A stretch of DNA of 64,000 bases from Erysipelotrichales bacterium (GCA_910576345.1 CAJTIT010000004.1:1-64000); one strand, 5' to 3'; numbered from the stretch's first letter, positions 9,311 through 18,663 are shown. Notes: generated by a model from the sequence alone, not told the origin. A program made the numbers and translations.

Positions 9311-9784
9311 ATGATGTATGAGAGATGTGTTGCTTATTTGGATCAGCGTGGCGTTACCTTGGATGATATTGCGGATTGTGTGCTGTTTTTACAACAACGG
9401 TATCATCCGGAACTTACCTTGGCGCAATGCAGAAACGTCGTTGAAGAAGTGCTTCATAAACGTGAAGTGCAGTATGCGCTTTTAACAGGCATCGGCATTG
9501 ATGTCGCAGTAGAGAATCATCGCTTTTTAGATCCACAGTTGGAAATGATCGTTCAGGCAGATGCGCCTTTGTATGGCATTGATGAAGTATTGGCATATGG
9601 TATTTGTAATTTATATGGATCCATCGCTTTAACGAATTATGGTTATATTGATAAATGCAAACCTGGAATTATTGAAAAGCTGAATCGGGATCACGCAGTG
9701 AATTGTCATACATTTTTGGATGATATTATTGGTGCGGTTGCGGCATCAGCAGCCGGTAAAATTGCGCATAATTATGAAAAATAG
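9311..9784 (+). CDS. YutG/PgpA-family phosphatidylglycerophosphatase A
   Basis: The 157-residue protein matches the Firmicute YutG branch of the PgpA family, which removes phosphate from phosphatidylglycerophosphate to give phosphatidylglycerol. Signature stretches are LHKREVQYALLTGI, ADAPLYGIDEVLA, NLYGSIALTNYGYIDKCKPGII and CHTFLDDIIGAVAASAAGKIAH. The Asp pairs resemble the metal site of PgpA. It lacks the membrane helices of the enterobacterial protein, as YutG does. The start at 9311 is chosen because CAGGAGG precedes it by six bases; the longer reading frame from 9242 has no ribosome site and would run into the divergent gene's leader. Substrate assignment follows the family. Confidence 0.8.
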   Translation: MMYERCVAYLDQRGVTLDDIADCVLFLQQRYHPELTLAQCRNVVEEVLHKREVQYALLTGIGIDVAVENHRFLDPQLEMIVQADAPLYGIDEVLAYGICNLYGSIALTNYGYIDKCKPGIIEKLNRDHAVNCHTFLDDIIGAVAASAAGKIAHNYEK

Positions 9785-10233
9785 TGAGTGGCTTTTAGAA
9801 TGGATGTGGACATGCATTAGATTTCTACCCTTGCCGCTAAATGCTTGATAAGCACAAAAATTGTTTCAACGACTTGAAAAATCTTACTTCTGTTGGCTGT
9901 AGGTTATCAATACATTCATAAAAGCTTTTGCCTTGTTTTACACAGGGCGTTTTAAGATTGTATTTGCATACGCTTTTTGGAATGCATTTTTGCGATGATC
10001 AAAACAAATAACAAGGATAAAATATTGGATAGGATAATGCGGATGATCATGCATTCAATGCCGACAACTATGGAATCCCCCTTCCCTTTCTCTCTTTGTA
10101 CATTCATATTACATAAAATTTATTTATTAGACAAAATAAAACAATTTACCGCTATATCGTTTTTTGGAAAGATAAAAAATCGGGTGAAAGTTTTTCTAAA
10201 GCCATTGACAAAGATAGGTATGACACTGACCAT
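9785..10233. other. intergenic region with a weak terminator-like hairpin
   Basis: About 450 bases follow the YutG-like gene. A 6-bp hairpin at 9930-9948 (gccttg / cagggc) followed by GTTTT may be a weak terminator. An 86-residue open frame at 9977-10237 has no ribosome site and no recognisable protein. The region borders decayed genes and may itself be decayed. Confidence 0.4.
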
Positions 10234-10353
10234 ATGAACAAAAGCAGTCAAACCAGAGGTGTTACGGTGCCAAAAAGTTTTTCAGAACAAAAGCGGGAAT
10301 ATATTAGACAACGATTGAAGTCATATAGTAAAAGGAGGGCATATGATACAAAT
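10234..10353 (+). pseudogene. TetR-like regulator stub (N-terminal fragment)
   Basis: A 39-codon frame starting MNKSSQTRGV and continuing FSEQKREYIRQRL resembles the first helix of TetR-family regulators, which usually begin F-x-EEKR-x-I-x-x-A. It stops before a helix-turn-helix would form. It overlaps the start of the broken amidohydrolase gene. I read it as a truncated remnant, with low certainty because the match is short. Confidence 0.35.
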
Positions 10354-11146
10354 TAGCATGAAAAAGAAATATACTAATTTATCCGAATATGAAGAATTAG
10401 AATTAACATCGAATGGTGATTTTGTAATCAAAAGGGCATTAGCTGAGAACTATGAAATGATAGATTTTCATTGTCATTCATACGAATGCCTATTCCGGCT
10501 CTTTCCACTTTTTTTACAAAAAAAGAATCTGATTTTAATAAATCGTTAATGGATTTAAGCTGTTTCCCATTTTCTATTGATTTATTTGATTTGAATAAAA
10601 TTTACTTTTCCAAATGTCCAACAAAACTATTTAGTCTTGTCGGATTACGCACAAAAATAAAGTTGTTTACGGGTGTATTTGTCTTGAATTATACAACGGA
10701 AACTGTTAAAAGATATGGATAATAATTGTATCGGCAAAGTAGTTATTCAGCAAATAAACCCACCTAATAAAAATAGTGCGGATATTATGGAGAAAATCGT
10801 AACCCAAAATGATCGGCTATATACATTTGGGGCAATCCACCCTTTTGATGAAAATATTGACAGTAAAATAAAGCATTATATGAATTTACATATCAAGGGT
10901 TGGAAGATAAACCCTCATGTATGTGGCTTTTCCGTTGACTGCATAAAATCATTGGCACTCATAGAAAAAATATCCAAGACAGATTTACCAATCTTATGTT
11001 ACAGCGGATTGGGTTTATCGCAAGATGTACTTATAACGAATGTTCCATCTAAACAAACAAACAAAGATATACAAAATCAAAGATTGGATAAGTATGAGAT
11101 AATATTAGATACTTTTCCTAATACCACATTCATTGTAGGAAGATAA
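10343..11146 (+). pseudogene. frameshifted amidohydrolase-family gene
   Basis: Three overlapping frames join into one protein. The first (10343-10549) has a proper AAAGGAGG ribosome site and contains MIDFHCHSYECLF, the His-x-His metal motif of amidohydrolases. The second (about 10500-10722) continues ESDFNKSLMDLSC and runs to TTETVKRY. The third (10715-11146) has FGAIHPFDENI, IKGWKINPHVCGF and LPILCYSGLG, which resemble the TIM-barrel strands of amidohydrolase-2 proteins. Frameshifts lie near 10510 and 10718. The end is lost after TFIVGR, where the next conserved His would be expected, and the sequence passes straight into a response-regulator tail. No functional product is expected. Confidence 0.7.
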
Positions 11147-11148
11147 TC

Positions 11149-11220
11149 ATGGGGAAGCAATCTAAAACTTACTTAAAGACCGTTTTAGGTGTAGGCTATA
11201 AATTTGCTTCGAATAAGTGA
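11149..11220 (+). pseudogene. C-terminal tail of an OmpR-type response regulator
   Basis: The frame reads SKTYLKTVLGVGYKFASNK followed by a stop. The K-T-V-x-GVGYKF pattern is the signature of the last beta hairpin of OmpR/PhoB winged-helix domains. Nothing of the receiver or recognition helix precedes it; instead the broken amidohydrolase abuts directly. This is a deletion remnant. Confidence 0.65.
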
Positions 11221-11617
11221 CAGACAGATTTCTATTGCCAGATAAATATAATAATCCCAGTGAACCACATAGAATGTAAAGGAGAAAATCGTATGGAAAA
11301 ATTGATGTACATGATGATTGAGAAAAGCAAGACCTATACCATATGGAGGGAAAAATAACCATTTTATCTCACATGAGCAAAAAAGCAAGGCTTGCAGGAA
11401 ATTCGCCGCTTTTTGAGAATAGGCTTGTAAGCCCATTGATAAAGCAGTCTGAAAATAAACGATAACCCCCATACATTGATTAGGTGTGTATCGATCATTT
11501 GTATTCTCATATGTTTGTGCGACAAAAATCTCTTGTATTGGAATCGATGATCAAACATACGCAAGTAACACATCTTTTGAATCCCCATACGGTTTCTATC
11601 GAAAAAGATAAAATCAC
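11221..11617. other. region without a supported gene
   Basis: About 400 bases separate the response-regulator tail from the next promoter. A 21-codon frame at 11293-11358 follows AAGGAGA but resembles nothing. It could be the start of a lost sensor kinase, which would normally follow a response regulator, but the sequence does not show this. Confidence 0.4.
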
Positions 11618-11646
11618 TTTTCATATCAACTTTTTTAAGGTATAAT
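11618..11646 (+). promoter_or_regulatory. predicted promoter of the lipoprotein operon
   Basis: TTTTCA at 11618-11623 and a consensus TATAAT at 11641-11646 are spaced by 17 bases, just before AGGGAGG and the start codon at 11669. Confidence 0.55.
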
Positions 11647-11668
11647 TTTATCACAGGGAGGCATGTGC

Positions 11669-12085
11669 ATGAAGAAGTTTTTGATCGCATGTTTCGTTAT
11701 GGTACAGCTGATGGGATGTAGCGCTCCTTCGAAACAAAGCAGTATGAAAAAAATAACCGCAGATGAAGTCATCCGTCGCTTACAGATTGAAGACGATGAT
11801 AGTTTTCTTTTGGTGCTGACGACCACAGATTGTTATTCGTGCGATGAATATGCGAAAGTCGTGGAACAGCTTCAAAAAGAAAAGCCATTTGATTTATATT
11901 ACATTGACATCAATGATGAAGATAAGGATAAGCTGGATGAGTTGAAAATTACGCTGGGAGAAGTGATTACGTTACCGATGACCTATTATTTTGAAGACGG
12001 CGTTTTAAAACCGGACAATATCAAACAGAATTATATAGAATTGGAGGCGTATCGTGAATGGCTGAAATTGTTGAAAATATATTAA
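11669..12085 (+). CDS. thioredoxin-like lipoprotein
   Basis: The 138-residue protein begins with a lipoprotein signal (hydrophobic stretch ending in the lipobox LMGC), so the mature protein is probably lipid-anchored outside the membrane. A thioredoxin-like fold is suggested by TTDCYSCDEYAK, which has the CxxC redox pair, followed by YIDINDED and by ITLPMTYYFEDG, where the cis-proline loop is expected. The start at 11669 is chosen because AGGGAGG lies seven bases away; an ATG at 11663 is too close to it. The downstream acetyltransferase gene overlaps its end by 28 bases, indicating an operon. Its redox partner is unknown. Confidence 0.7.
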   Translation: MKKFLIACFVMVQLMGCSAPSKQSSMKKITADEVIRRLQIEDDDSFLLVLTTTDCYSCDEYAKVVEQLQKEKPFDLYYIDINDEDKDKLDELKITLGEVITLPMTYYFEDGVLKPDNIKQNYIELEAYREWLKLLKIY

Positions 12086-12873
12086 ATGAGGATGGTATCG
12101 GCGACGTCGTCGTGAAAAAAGACATCAAAACTCAACTGCTCAATTTGGGAATCCAAAGAGGTATGTCTGTTTTAGTGGATGCACAAAGCGATCGACTGGG
12201 ATACATCAGCGGCGGTTCACAGACATTGATTGAAGCATTGATGGAAGTCATTGGTTATGAAGGTACGATCGTAATGCCTGCATTTACACGAAATAATCTG
12301 GATCCTGCATGTCATGGCGCTGTGAACGTTGTTCGAGAAAGTTGGAATCTGGTACGTGAAAACGCAGTGCCGTTTCGCAAAAAATTGAGTGTTCCCAGCA
12401 CGAAAGATCCTTTGGTACATCAGTTTTTGATGAATGAAGGTGTATTTCGATCCAATCATCCGATTTATTCTTTTGCGGCTTGGGGAAAATATGCGAAGAT
12501 CATCTGTGACAAACATCCGCTTCATTTCGGTCTTTCTAAAGATTCACCACTAGGGAAACTGTCTGAACTCAATGGTTATGTGTTGCTTTTGGGATGTGAT
12601 TATCAAGACTGTACGATGTTTCAAATGGCACGTTACAGTGGTGATCAGTTGCCGATTAAAATCTTGTCATCTCCAATTGAACAAAACAATCATGTTACAT
12701 GGATTGATATGTTGGATTTGAATTTGAATTATCAAGGATTTGATGTGATTGGTGAAGTGATGGAAGAGCGCAAAATCGTGCGCAGCATGTATATCAATAC
12801 AGCGCGTTGTCGTTTCTTTTCCGCCAGGGAAGCTGTGAATATCGCAACCGCATATTTCAATATCAATGAATAA
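12058..12873 (+). CDS. AAC(3)-family aminoglycoside N-acetyltransferase-like protein
   Basis: The 271-residue protein has the full AAC(3) fold pattern: KKDIKTQLLNLGI, GGSQTLIEALMEVIGYEGTI, VMPAFT, the SNHPIYSFAAWG segment and SPLGKLSELNGYVLLLGC. Members transfer acetyl from acetyl-CoA to amino groups. Some confer aminoglycoside resistance, while many chromosomal relatives such as YokD have unproven substrates. Length is typical. A GGAGG site ten bases ahead supports the start at 12058, which overlaps the lipoprotein gene. Because it sits in a housekeeping region with no mobile element next to it, resistance should not be assumed. Confidence 0.82.
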   Translation: MAEIVENILNEDGIGDVVVKKDIKTQLLNLGIQRGMSVLVDAQSDRLGYISGGSQTLIEALMEVIGYEGTIVMPAFTRNNLDPACHGAVNVVRESWNLVRENAVPFRKKLSVPSTKDPLVHQFLMNEGVFRSNHPIYSFAAWGKYAKIICDKHPLHFGLSKDSPLGKLSELNGYVLLLGCDYQDCTMFQMARYSGDQLPIKILSSPIEQNNHVTWIDMLDLNLNYQGFDVIGEVMEERKIVRSMYINTARCRFFSAREAVNIATAYFNINE

Positions 12874-12875
12874 AA

Positions 12876-12900
12876 AAATACGCGTTCTGCGTATTTTTTT
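12876..12900. terminator. bidirectional intrinsic terminator
   Basis: The stem aaatacgc / gcgtattt with loop gttct carries A runs on one side and T runs on the other. It can end both the acetyltransferase operon (+) and the convergent spore-coat pair (-), whose last stop is at 12899. Confidence 0.85.
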
Positions 12901-13168
12901 AGCACATTTCGGATTGACTTTTGGAAAATTTGTCGTATGCTTTTTTTATGTTTTGTTTTGTATCAGCACGTAATTGATACCATCCCTGTGCACTCATCAT
13001 ATCATAGACATCACGCTGGATCGTAGAAATACATTGATAAATACCATCGATGGTTTCATATAGTTCTTGGTTGCTTGCTTCTTGTGTAAAAATATTGAAT
13101 TCTGATTTCATGTGTTTTAATGTCACCAGCAAATTGGTGGAAATCTCTTTATCGCCATAGTTGCTCAT
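12899..13168 (-). CDS. CotF-like spore coat protein
   Basis: The 89-residue protein resembles the CotF family: DKEISTNLLVTLKHMKSEFN, TQEASNQELYETI and VYDMMSAQGWYQL match the conserved 'K-x-M-x-x-x-N/F, EASN, MxxxGWY' pattern of that four-helix family. CotF proteins sit in the coat of endospores. Its start lies directly after the stop of the upstream gene, so the two are one operon. This is the main hint of sporulation in the window. The closest paralogue is the gene upstream. Confidence 0.72.
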   Translation of the reverse strand: MSNYGDKEISTNLLVTLKHMKSEFNIFTQEASNQELYETIDGIYQCISTIQRDVYDMMSAQGWYQLRADTKQNIKKAYDKFSKSQSEMC

Positions 13169-13408
13169 TTAGTTTGCCTCTCTTTCCAAAACGTTCAACA
13201 GCGCATCGTATTGTTCGCATAGTTTTTGATTGACTTTTTCAAAACATGTTTTAACTTTTTTGTCTTCGATCATGGTAAGATCATTGCCAATCCGCTTGTT
13301 TAATACCAATATCTGATCCAATAAATCGGACAGATATAAGACATCCTTTGGGGTCAACATAAACTCTTGTTTTTTCATCATCCGTTTCATGATGCAGTTT
13401 ATCTGCAT
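13169..13408 (-). CDS. CotF-related small helical protein
   Basis: The 79-residue protein (from the second of two adjacent ATG codons, five bases after AAAGGAG) is helical and acidic: LTPKDVLYLSDLLDQILVLNKRIG and CFEKVNQKLCEQYDALLNVL. It has the layout of the short CotF-related subunits that are paired with a CotF gene, but lacks the EASN signature. It is the first gene of the two-gene unit. On the minus strand CATACA (complement of 13442-13447) upstream resembles a sporulation sigma-E/K -10 element, though no matching -35 box is clear. Function is inferred from its partner. Confidence 0.55.
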   Translation of the reverse strand: MQINCIMKRMMKKQEFMLTPKDVLYLSDLLDQILVLNKRIGNDLTMIEDKKVKTCFEKVNQKLCEQYDALLNVLEREAN

Positions 13409-13527
13409 CATCGCTCCTTTCTGTTCATCCATAGTATGTCTTGTATGTGTGTCTTTTATTCTGAAAAGCCAAAAAGTATGTTATAATGAAACACGTATAA
13501 AAGATGAATCATGAAGGAGTTGATGAA

Positions 13528-14052
13528 ATGGAACTGCATGTCAACGATTTTGTACATATTCAAAGTTTTAAGCATGACGGATCTTTACATCGTACATGGT
13601 CAAAGGCAAAAGTGTTGGAAGTGAGTGCGCAACAGATCGTAGCTGTGACTGACCGGTCTATTGTCGTAGAAGCCAATGGAAGAAAGTGGAAGACAAGAGA
13701 ACCTGCCGTTTGTTTCTTCTATCCGGATCAATGGTACAATGTCATTTGTATGGTTAGAAAAACAGGAATTCATTATTATTGCAATATTGCATCACCAAGT
13801 ATATATGATGGTGAAGCGATTAAAAATATTGATTATGATCTTGATGTGAAAGTAATGCCCAACGGACAAGTAAAAGTGTTGGATGAGGAAGAATATTTTT
13901 GGCACGCAAGAAAAATGCAGTATGGTGAAAGATTGGATCGAATTTTGCACAATGAACTGCGTCGTTTGTTACAAGTGATAGAAGAAAAAAAATCACCGTT
14001 TCGTAAAGAAGAAGTGCTGGATTATTTTCAAAATTATTTATCGCTGCTTTAA
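13528..14052 (+). CDS. DUF402 nucleoside di-/triphosphatase (Ntdp/YgaC-like)
   Basis: The 174-residue protein belongs to the DUF402 family. Characterised Firmicute members (Ntdp of Staphylococcus aureus) hydrolyse nucleoside di- and triphosphates with divalent metal. Conserved stretches are IQSFKHDGSLHRTW, ICFF-like AVCFFYPDQWYNVI, YYCNIASPS, IKNIDYDLDVKV and VLDEEEYFWHA. The start at 13528 (MELHVND) has AAGGAG at the right distance; the earlier ATG at 13504 does not. A TATAAT at 13482-13487 probably marks its promoter. It is convergent with nothing and is followed by the interrupted acetyltransferase gene. Confidence 0.85.
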   Translation: MELHVNDFVHIQSFKHDGSLHRTWSKAKVLEVSAQQIVAVTDRSIVVEANGRKWKTREPAVCFFYPDQWYNVICMVRKTGIHYYCNIASPSIYDGEAIKNIDYDLDVKVMPNGQVKVLDEEEYFWHARKMQYGERLDRILHNELRRLLQVIEEKKSPFRKEEVLDYFQNYLSLL

Positions 14053-14080
14053 ACAGTGAATGAAAGAAAGGGAGATTTTT

Positions 14081-14596
14081 ATGTATATACGTTTCATAAG
14101 AGCAAATGCAGAATTGAAAGCGTAAGCTTTGGATTTCAAAGAAGAATTTTTTGATTATGGTGAATGCACAATCAATGGAAGTGAGCGTTTGGATCAGTTG
14201 AATTCTTATGAAGAGTGGCTTAGCGCTGTGACAAACAATGCTCATGAAGAAACAAAGGATCCTTATTGGGTAGTGTGCGATACTTTTTTCGCAATTGATG
14301 CGTTCGATCATATTGTCGGCATTATCGATTTTCGACATACGCTGAACGATTTCTTAAAGGATTTGGGGAATTGTGGTTACAGCGTACGGCCTACAAAAAG
14401 AAATAAAGGATATGCGAGTGAAATGTTAAAACAGCTGGTTGAATATGCCAAAGATTTGGGTTTTCATAAGCTGGATGTATCGGTAGAACGCAATAATCAG
14501 CCATCCATTCGCACGATTGTAAAAAACGGCGGTGTTTATGAGCGCAGTTTTTTGTTTGAGAATGAACAGGCTGATATTTATCGATTGGAATTTTGA
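14081..14596 (+). pseudogene. GNAT acetyltransferase interrupted by a TAA codon
   Basis: The natural start is ATG 14081, which follows AAAGGGAG and encodes MYIRFIRANAELKA. Codon 15 is TAA (14123-14125), and the same frame then runs open to 14596 with a normal GNAT domain: FAIDAFDHIVGIIDFRH, GYSVRPTKRNKGYASEML for acetyl-CoA binding, and LDVSVERNNQPSIRTIVKNGG. One base change (for example CAA to TAA) explains it. Alternatively translation could restart at TTG 14129, but no ribosome site precedes it. I call it a recent pseudogene; a sequencing error is also possible. Confidence 0.75.
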
Positions 14597-14601
14597 AACA
14601 T

Positions 14602-15378
14602 TTAAATCAAATGATGTTGTTTGCAATAATGATAAATACCATCGTCGGCGACATTTCCGCAACAATCGCTGGCGATGTTTTTTAATTCCTGTGATGCATT
14701 TCCCATGGCAATGCTTGTACCAACGGCTTGGAACATTTCGATATCGTTGTTCCCGTCACCAAAAGCCATTGCTTGTGAGGGATCCAAATGAAAATAATGC
14801 AAAACTTGACGTATGCCGTTTCCTTTTCCTGTTTGTGACGGGATGATATCTACAGCGCGATCCCACCATGATGTGATTTTTGCATGATGTGTATTTTGTA
14901 ATAGCTGCGCATGATCGCTTTTTCTGCATCCCAGCATGATTTGATACACTTCTTCTTTTGCCACCTGATCAAAATCATCTGTGATTTCGATTTCGAGATT
15001 GGCGAAACTGTAGTACATGGCCAAATCTTTATCTTTACCATTTGCGGCAACGCGATGTTTTGTTGCAATGGATACCGGTCTTTGTATTGCGGCAGCATTT
15101 TGCAATATGTTTTTTACATCTTCTTTTGGAAGCGGACAGCTATATATCGTCTGCGCTTGATCAAAACAGTATGCGCCGTTGAAAGTTATGTAAGCATCAA
15201 AGGTGATGTCAGGAAAATGAGGAAGGGTAATGACACTTCTTCCGGTCGCAATACATATTTGTATATTGTTTTGTTTCAATCGTTTTAATGTTTCTGTCAT
15301 TTTCGGACGGATTTGTTTTTTATTCATATCGATTAACGTACCATCGATATCAAAAAATATAATTTTTGGTTGTGCCAT
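14602..15378 (-). CDS. Cof-type HAD-superfamily phosphatase
   Basis: The 258-residue protein has all HAD motifs: the nucleophile Asp in FFDIDGTL near residue 9, the second motif in CIATGRS, a type IIB cap between, and FGDGNNDIEMF near residues 210-220 for magnesium. Cof-type members remove phosphate from sugar phosphates, nucleotides or flavin precursors with broad specificity; the substrate is not predictable. The start follows AGGAGG. It is downstream of, and in the same direction as, the DUF1846 gene, but a terminator lies between them. It ends convergently with the GNAT gene. Confidence 0.88.
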   Translation of the reverse strand: MAQPKIIFFDIDGTLIDMNKKQIRPKMTETLKRLKQNNIQICIATGRSVITLPHFPDITFDAYITFNGAYCFDQAQTIYSCPLPKEDVKNILQNAAAIQRPVSIATKHRVAANGKDKDLAMYYSFANLEIEITDDFDQVAKEEVYQIMLGCRKSDHAQLLQNTHHAKITSWWDRAVDIIPSQTGKGNGIRQVLHYFHLDPSQAMAFGDGNNDIEMFQAVGTSIAMGNASQELKNIASDCCGNVADDGIYHYCKQHHLI

Positions 15379-15402
15379 TGTGTTATCCTCCTAACTTTTT
15401 AC

Positions 15403-15429
15403 ACAAAAACACGCTTTTAAGCAGCGTGT
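15403..15429 (-). terminator. intrinsic terminator of the DUF1846 gene
   Basis: A perfect 7-bp stem (acacgct 15409-15415, agcgtgt 15423-15429) followed on the minus strand by TTTTTGTG lies just after the DUF1846 stop codon. Confidence 0.8.
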
Positions 15430-15432
15430 ATG

Positions 15433-16917
15433 TTAATGATGATAGAGCTTTTTTGTTTGATATTTTGCTTCTGCGGTTAAATTGACCTTTAATTTTCTGA
15501 ATACATTCTTATCGACTTCTGAAAGAATTACAGTACTGTGCGCTTCACACCCTTTTAAATGTTCCAGCTGTTTCATTGCCAAATGTGAAATTGGATTGGT
15601 TGTCGCTGAAATACACAAAGCAATCAATACTTCATCTGTATGTAGTCGAGGATTTTTATTGCCCAGATGATTGACTTTCAGTTTTTGGATTGGTTCAATG
15701 ATCGTTGGTGAAATCAATGGAATACTGTCGTCAATATGTCCCAGCTGTTTTAAGGCATTGAGCAAAGCCGCTGCGCTGGCGCCTAATAATTCGCTTGTTT
15801 TTCCTGTTACGATGGTGCCATCCAATAATTCAATCGCAACCGCAGGGGCATCGGTTTGTTCCGCTTTTTCCAAAGCGGCGTTTACACATTTTCGATCTTG
15901 AATGGATATATTTGCTTGACTCATGATCAATTCAATTTTTTCTACCACATCATGGGTAGTCTGACCTTTTTTGACATCTACTTGCGCTTGATAATAGCGG
16001 CGGATGATTTCATCTTGACTGGCGTGAATGGCAGCTTCATCATCGATGATACAATTACCGGCCATGTTTACGCCCATGTCGGTAGGGGAGTGATAAGGAC
16101 TTTCTCCAAGGATGCGTTCAAACATGGTATTCAATACTGGAAAGATTTCGACATCACGATTGTAGTTGACGGTTGTTTCACCATAGGCTTCCAAATGAAA
16201 CGGATCAATCATATTGATATCGTTTAGATCGGCCGTTGCGGCTTCATACGCAAGATTGACAGGATGTTTCAATGGCAAATTCCAGATAGGGAAGGTTTCA
16301 TATTTTGCATATCCGGCTTTGATTCCACGCTTGTGTTCATGATACAACTGTGACAAGCAAGTGGCCATTTTACCGGAACCGGGTCCCGGCGCAGTGACGA
16401 CGACAAGCGGTTTCGTTGTTTCTATGTATTCATTTTTTCCATATCCTTCATCGGATACGATCAATTCAATATTATTTGGATATCCTAGAATAGGATAGTG
16501 CAGGCAAACATGGATACCTAGACTTTCTAAATGATGCTTAAAGGTATCGGCACTAGATTGGTTGACGTATTGTGTAATTACAACGCTGCCTACATATAGT
16601 CCGACACTGCGGTAGGCATCGATTAATCGCAATACTTCTACATCGTATGTAATACCAAGGTCATTTCTGATCTTGTTTTTTTCAATATCGTTTGCGCTGA
16701 TGACGATAATCACTTCTACTTTTTCTTTTAACGTCAGCAACATCTTTAGTTTTGAGTCAGGTTGAAATCCCGGTAGTACTCTTGCGGCATGATGATCGTC
16801 AAATAATTTACCGCCAAATTCTAAGTAGAGTTTATTGTCGAATTTTGAAATGCGCTCCAGAATATGTTTTGATTGTAGTTCTAAATATAATTGATTGTCA
16901 AATGCTTGTTTTTTCAT
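15433..16917 (-). CDS. DUF1846-family protein
   Basis: The 494-residue protein matches DUF1846, a widespread Firmicute cytosolic family of unproven function. Typical stretches are [48 protein letters not shown] (a nucleotide-binding-like loop), [27 protein letters not shown], and [11 protein letters not shown]. Length agrees with the family. The ATG at 16917 is preferred over the GTG at 16926 because AGGAG precedes it by eight bases. The gene is a single unit with its own terminator. The GPGSGK loop suggests nucleotide binding, but activity is unknown. Confidence 0.88.
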   Translation of the reverse strand: MKKQAFDNQLYLELQSKHILERISKFDNKLYLEFGGKLFDDHHAARVLPGFQPDSKLKMLLTLKEKVEVIIVISANDIEKNKIRNDLGITYDVEVLRLIDAYRSVGLYVGSVVITQYVNQSSADTFKHHLESLGIHVCLHYPILGYPNNIELIVSDEGYGKNEYIETTKPLVVVTAPGPGSGKMATCLSQLYHEHKRGIKAGYAKYETFPIWNLPLKHPVNLAYEAATADLNDINMIDPFHLEAYGETTVNYNRDVEIFPVLNTMFERILGESPYHSPTDMGVNMAGNCIIDDEAAIHASQDEIIRRYYQAQVDVKKGQTTHDVVEKIELIMSQANISIQDRKCVNAALEKAEQTDAPAVAIELLDGTIVTGKTSELLGASAAALLNALKQLGHIDDSIPLISPTIIEPIQKLKVNHLGNKNPRLHTDEVLIALCISATTNPISHLAMKQLEHLKGCEAHSTVILSEVDKNVFRKLKVNLTAEAKYQTKKLYHH

Positions 16918-17370
16918 CCTCTTCACTCCTATCCACGTTGAGTATTATATCATGTTATGATAGGATTGATAAAGTAAAATTAAGCATTTCTGTTGTGTGA
17001 AATGAATTTGAATAAAAAAGAGTTTGTCATGAAAATAATGAAATTTTATCGCATAAAACAATGATTTTGCTCAAACTATTGGTAGTGAAGAAACCTTGTT
17101 TAACAAGTGTTCCTCTCCCATTGTATTGAGAAAATGGAAGGTTCATCTTGTGAGGATCGCTTCCCTTTCTTTTTTTGTGTTTTACCATAATGTATGAATA
17201 ATAACTAGATGATTTTAGCGATTCATTCATCATTTATTTTCAAACAAAGAAATGACAAATTTTATAGCTATTATACGTAAAATGCATTATAATATATCTA
17301 CACTTTTGAAAATGAATCACATTCTTGTGATGAATGTATAGAATGGTATATCGGAAGGAGAAGTCTGGGT
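16918..17370. other. intergenic region between divergent DUF1846 and murA genes
   Basis: About 450 bases. A 68-residue open frame on the minus strand (17027-17233) resembles nothing. Inverted segments agtttg/caaact around 17010-17080, followed on the minus strand by a run of T, and ggaag/cttcc around 17136-17166, followed by T on the plus strand, could be terminators of small transcripts. A TATAAT at 17288-17293 lies 78 bases before murA and may be its -10 box. None of these is firm. Confidence 0.35.
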
Positions 17371-18636
17371 ATGGAAGAAGTTATCAAAATAGAAGGTGGA
17401 CATAAACTACATGGCACTGTGCGTATTTCCGGATCCAAAAATGCGACTGTTGCGTTAATTCCAGCTGCGATTCTGGCCAATGGACCTGTGACTATCTGCG
17501 GCGTTCCCCAAATATCGGATGTCAATTCTCTTTCAGAACTTTTAAAAGATCTTGGGGTAGAAGTTATTTTAAAAGGCGATGATATTCTTATTATCGATCC
17601 TAGTAATATGACAAATCGTCCGATGGTACAGGAAGCTGTCACAAAACTGCGTGCGTCTTATTATTTTATGGGAGCTTTGCTTGGCAAATATGGACATGTG
17701 GAAATGAAAATGCCAGGGGGCTGTTATCTTGGACCGCGTCCCATTGATTTGCATTTGAAGGGTTTTGAAGCGTTGGGGGCAGATGTTCGCTATGAACACG
17801 GTACGTATATCATTGACGCGAAAGAATTAACAGGAAACAAAATCTTTTTGGATATTTCCAGTGTGGGGGCGACCATCAATATCATGATGGCGGCAGTATA
17901 TGCAAAAGGGAGAACAACAATTGAAAATGCGGCAAAAGAGCCGGAAATCATTGATGTGGCGACTTTATTAAACAAAATGGGCGCCAAAATACGTGGTGTG
18001 GGCACCAATGTAATTACCATTGACGGTGTTGATCATTTGGATGGCTGTTTCCATGAAATTATACCGGACCGTATAGAAGCCGCGACGTATTTGGTATTGG
18101 CCGCAGCCGCAGCGAATGAAGTCATTGTAGAAAATATCATACCGCAGCACTTGGAATCATTGCTTTCTAAATTAGATGAAATCGGCATACAAATGGAAGT
18201 GGGAATCGATCATGTTAAAATCATTGGAGGCTCTCATACTTTACAAGCAACAGACATCAAAACCCTTCCATATCCGGGCTTTGCGACAGATATTCAACAG
18301 CCTTTAACTGCATTGCTTACACAAGCAAAAGGTCAATCCATTATCACAGAAACCATCTATACGGAGCGATTCAAACACTGTATGGAATTGAATAAAATGG
18401 GCGCCAATATCAATGTCATGACACCAAGCGCAATGATCAACGGTCCAACAGCTTTGACCGGCTGTGATGTGGTTGCGACCGATCTACGCTGTGGTGCTTG
18501 TTTGGTAATTGCCGGACTTTTGGCGGAAGGTGTGACGACCATTTATGAAATTTATCATATCGATCGCGGTTATGATAATTTGGATGGCAAATTGACTGCT
18601 TTGGGCGCAAAAATATGGAGAGAAACCATCCATTAG
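17371..18636 (+). CDS. murA: UDP-N-acetylglucosamine 1-carboxyvinyltransferase
   Basis: The 421-residue enzyme transfers the enolpyruvyl group of phosphoenolpyruvate to UDP-GlcNAc, the first committed step of peptidoglycan synthesis in the cytosol. It has two EPSP-synthase-like domains. Visible hallmarks are [12 protein letters not shown] with the substrate lysine (residue 23), the [11 protein letters not shown] helix, the catalytic-loop cysteine in [14 protein letters not shown] (residue 118, the target of fosfomycin), and [13 protein letters not shown] near the end. Length is typical. The GGCYLGPRP loop is of the type seen in the second Firmicute copy (MurZ/MurA2), so another paralogue elsewhere is likely. 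The start follows AAGGAGAAG. Confidence 0.95.
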   Translation: MEEVIKIEGGHKLHGTVRISGSKNATVALIPAAILANGPVTICGVPQISDVNSLSELLKDLGVEVILKGDDILIIDPSNMTNRPMVQEAVTKLRASYYFMGALLGKYGHVEMKMPGGCYLGPRPIDLHLKGFEALGADVRYEHGTYIIDAKELTGNKIFLDISSVGATINIMMAAVYAKGRTTIENAAKEPEIIDVATLLNKMGAKIRGVGTNVITIDGVDHLDGCFHEIIPDRIEAATYLVLAAAAANEVIVENIIPQHLESLLSKLDEIGIQMEVGIDHVKIIGGSHTLQATDIKTLPYPGFATDIQQPLTALLTQAKGQSIITETIYTERFKHCMELNKMGANINVMTPSAMINGPTALTGCDVVATDLRCGACLVIAGLLAEGVTTIYEIYHIDRGYDNLDGKLTALGAKIWRETIH

Positions 18637-18663
18637 TTTATTTTTGAATCTTTATTATCCATC

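Noticed and set aside
9977-10237. 86-codon open frame between the YutG-like gene and the decayed region
   Set aside because: It has no ribosome site, no recognisable protein features, and overlaps the TetR-like stub start.
11364-11690. Overlapping minus-strand frames upstream of the thioredoxin-like lipoprotein
   Set aside because: They lack ribosome sites and run across the lipoprotein promoter.
12058-12873. Calling the AAC(3)-family gene an acquired antibiotic resistance gene
   Set aside because: It lies in a chromosomal operon with no mobile element next to it, and many family members have other or unknown substrates.
17027-17233. 68-codon minus-strand open frame between the DUF1846 gene and murA
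   Set aside because: It has no convincing ribosome site or family resemblance, though the region may make a small RNA.
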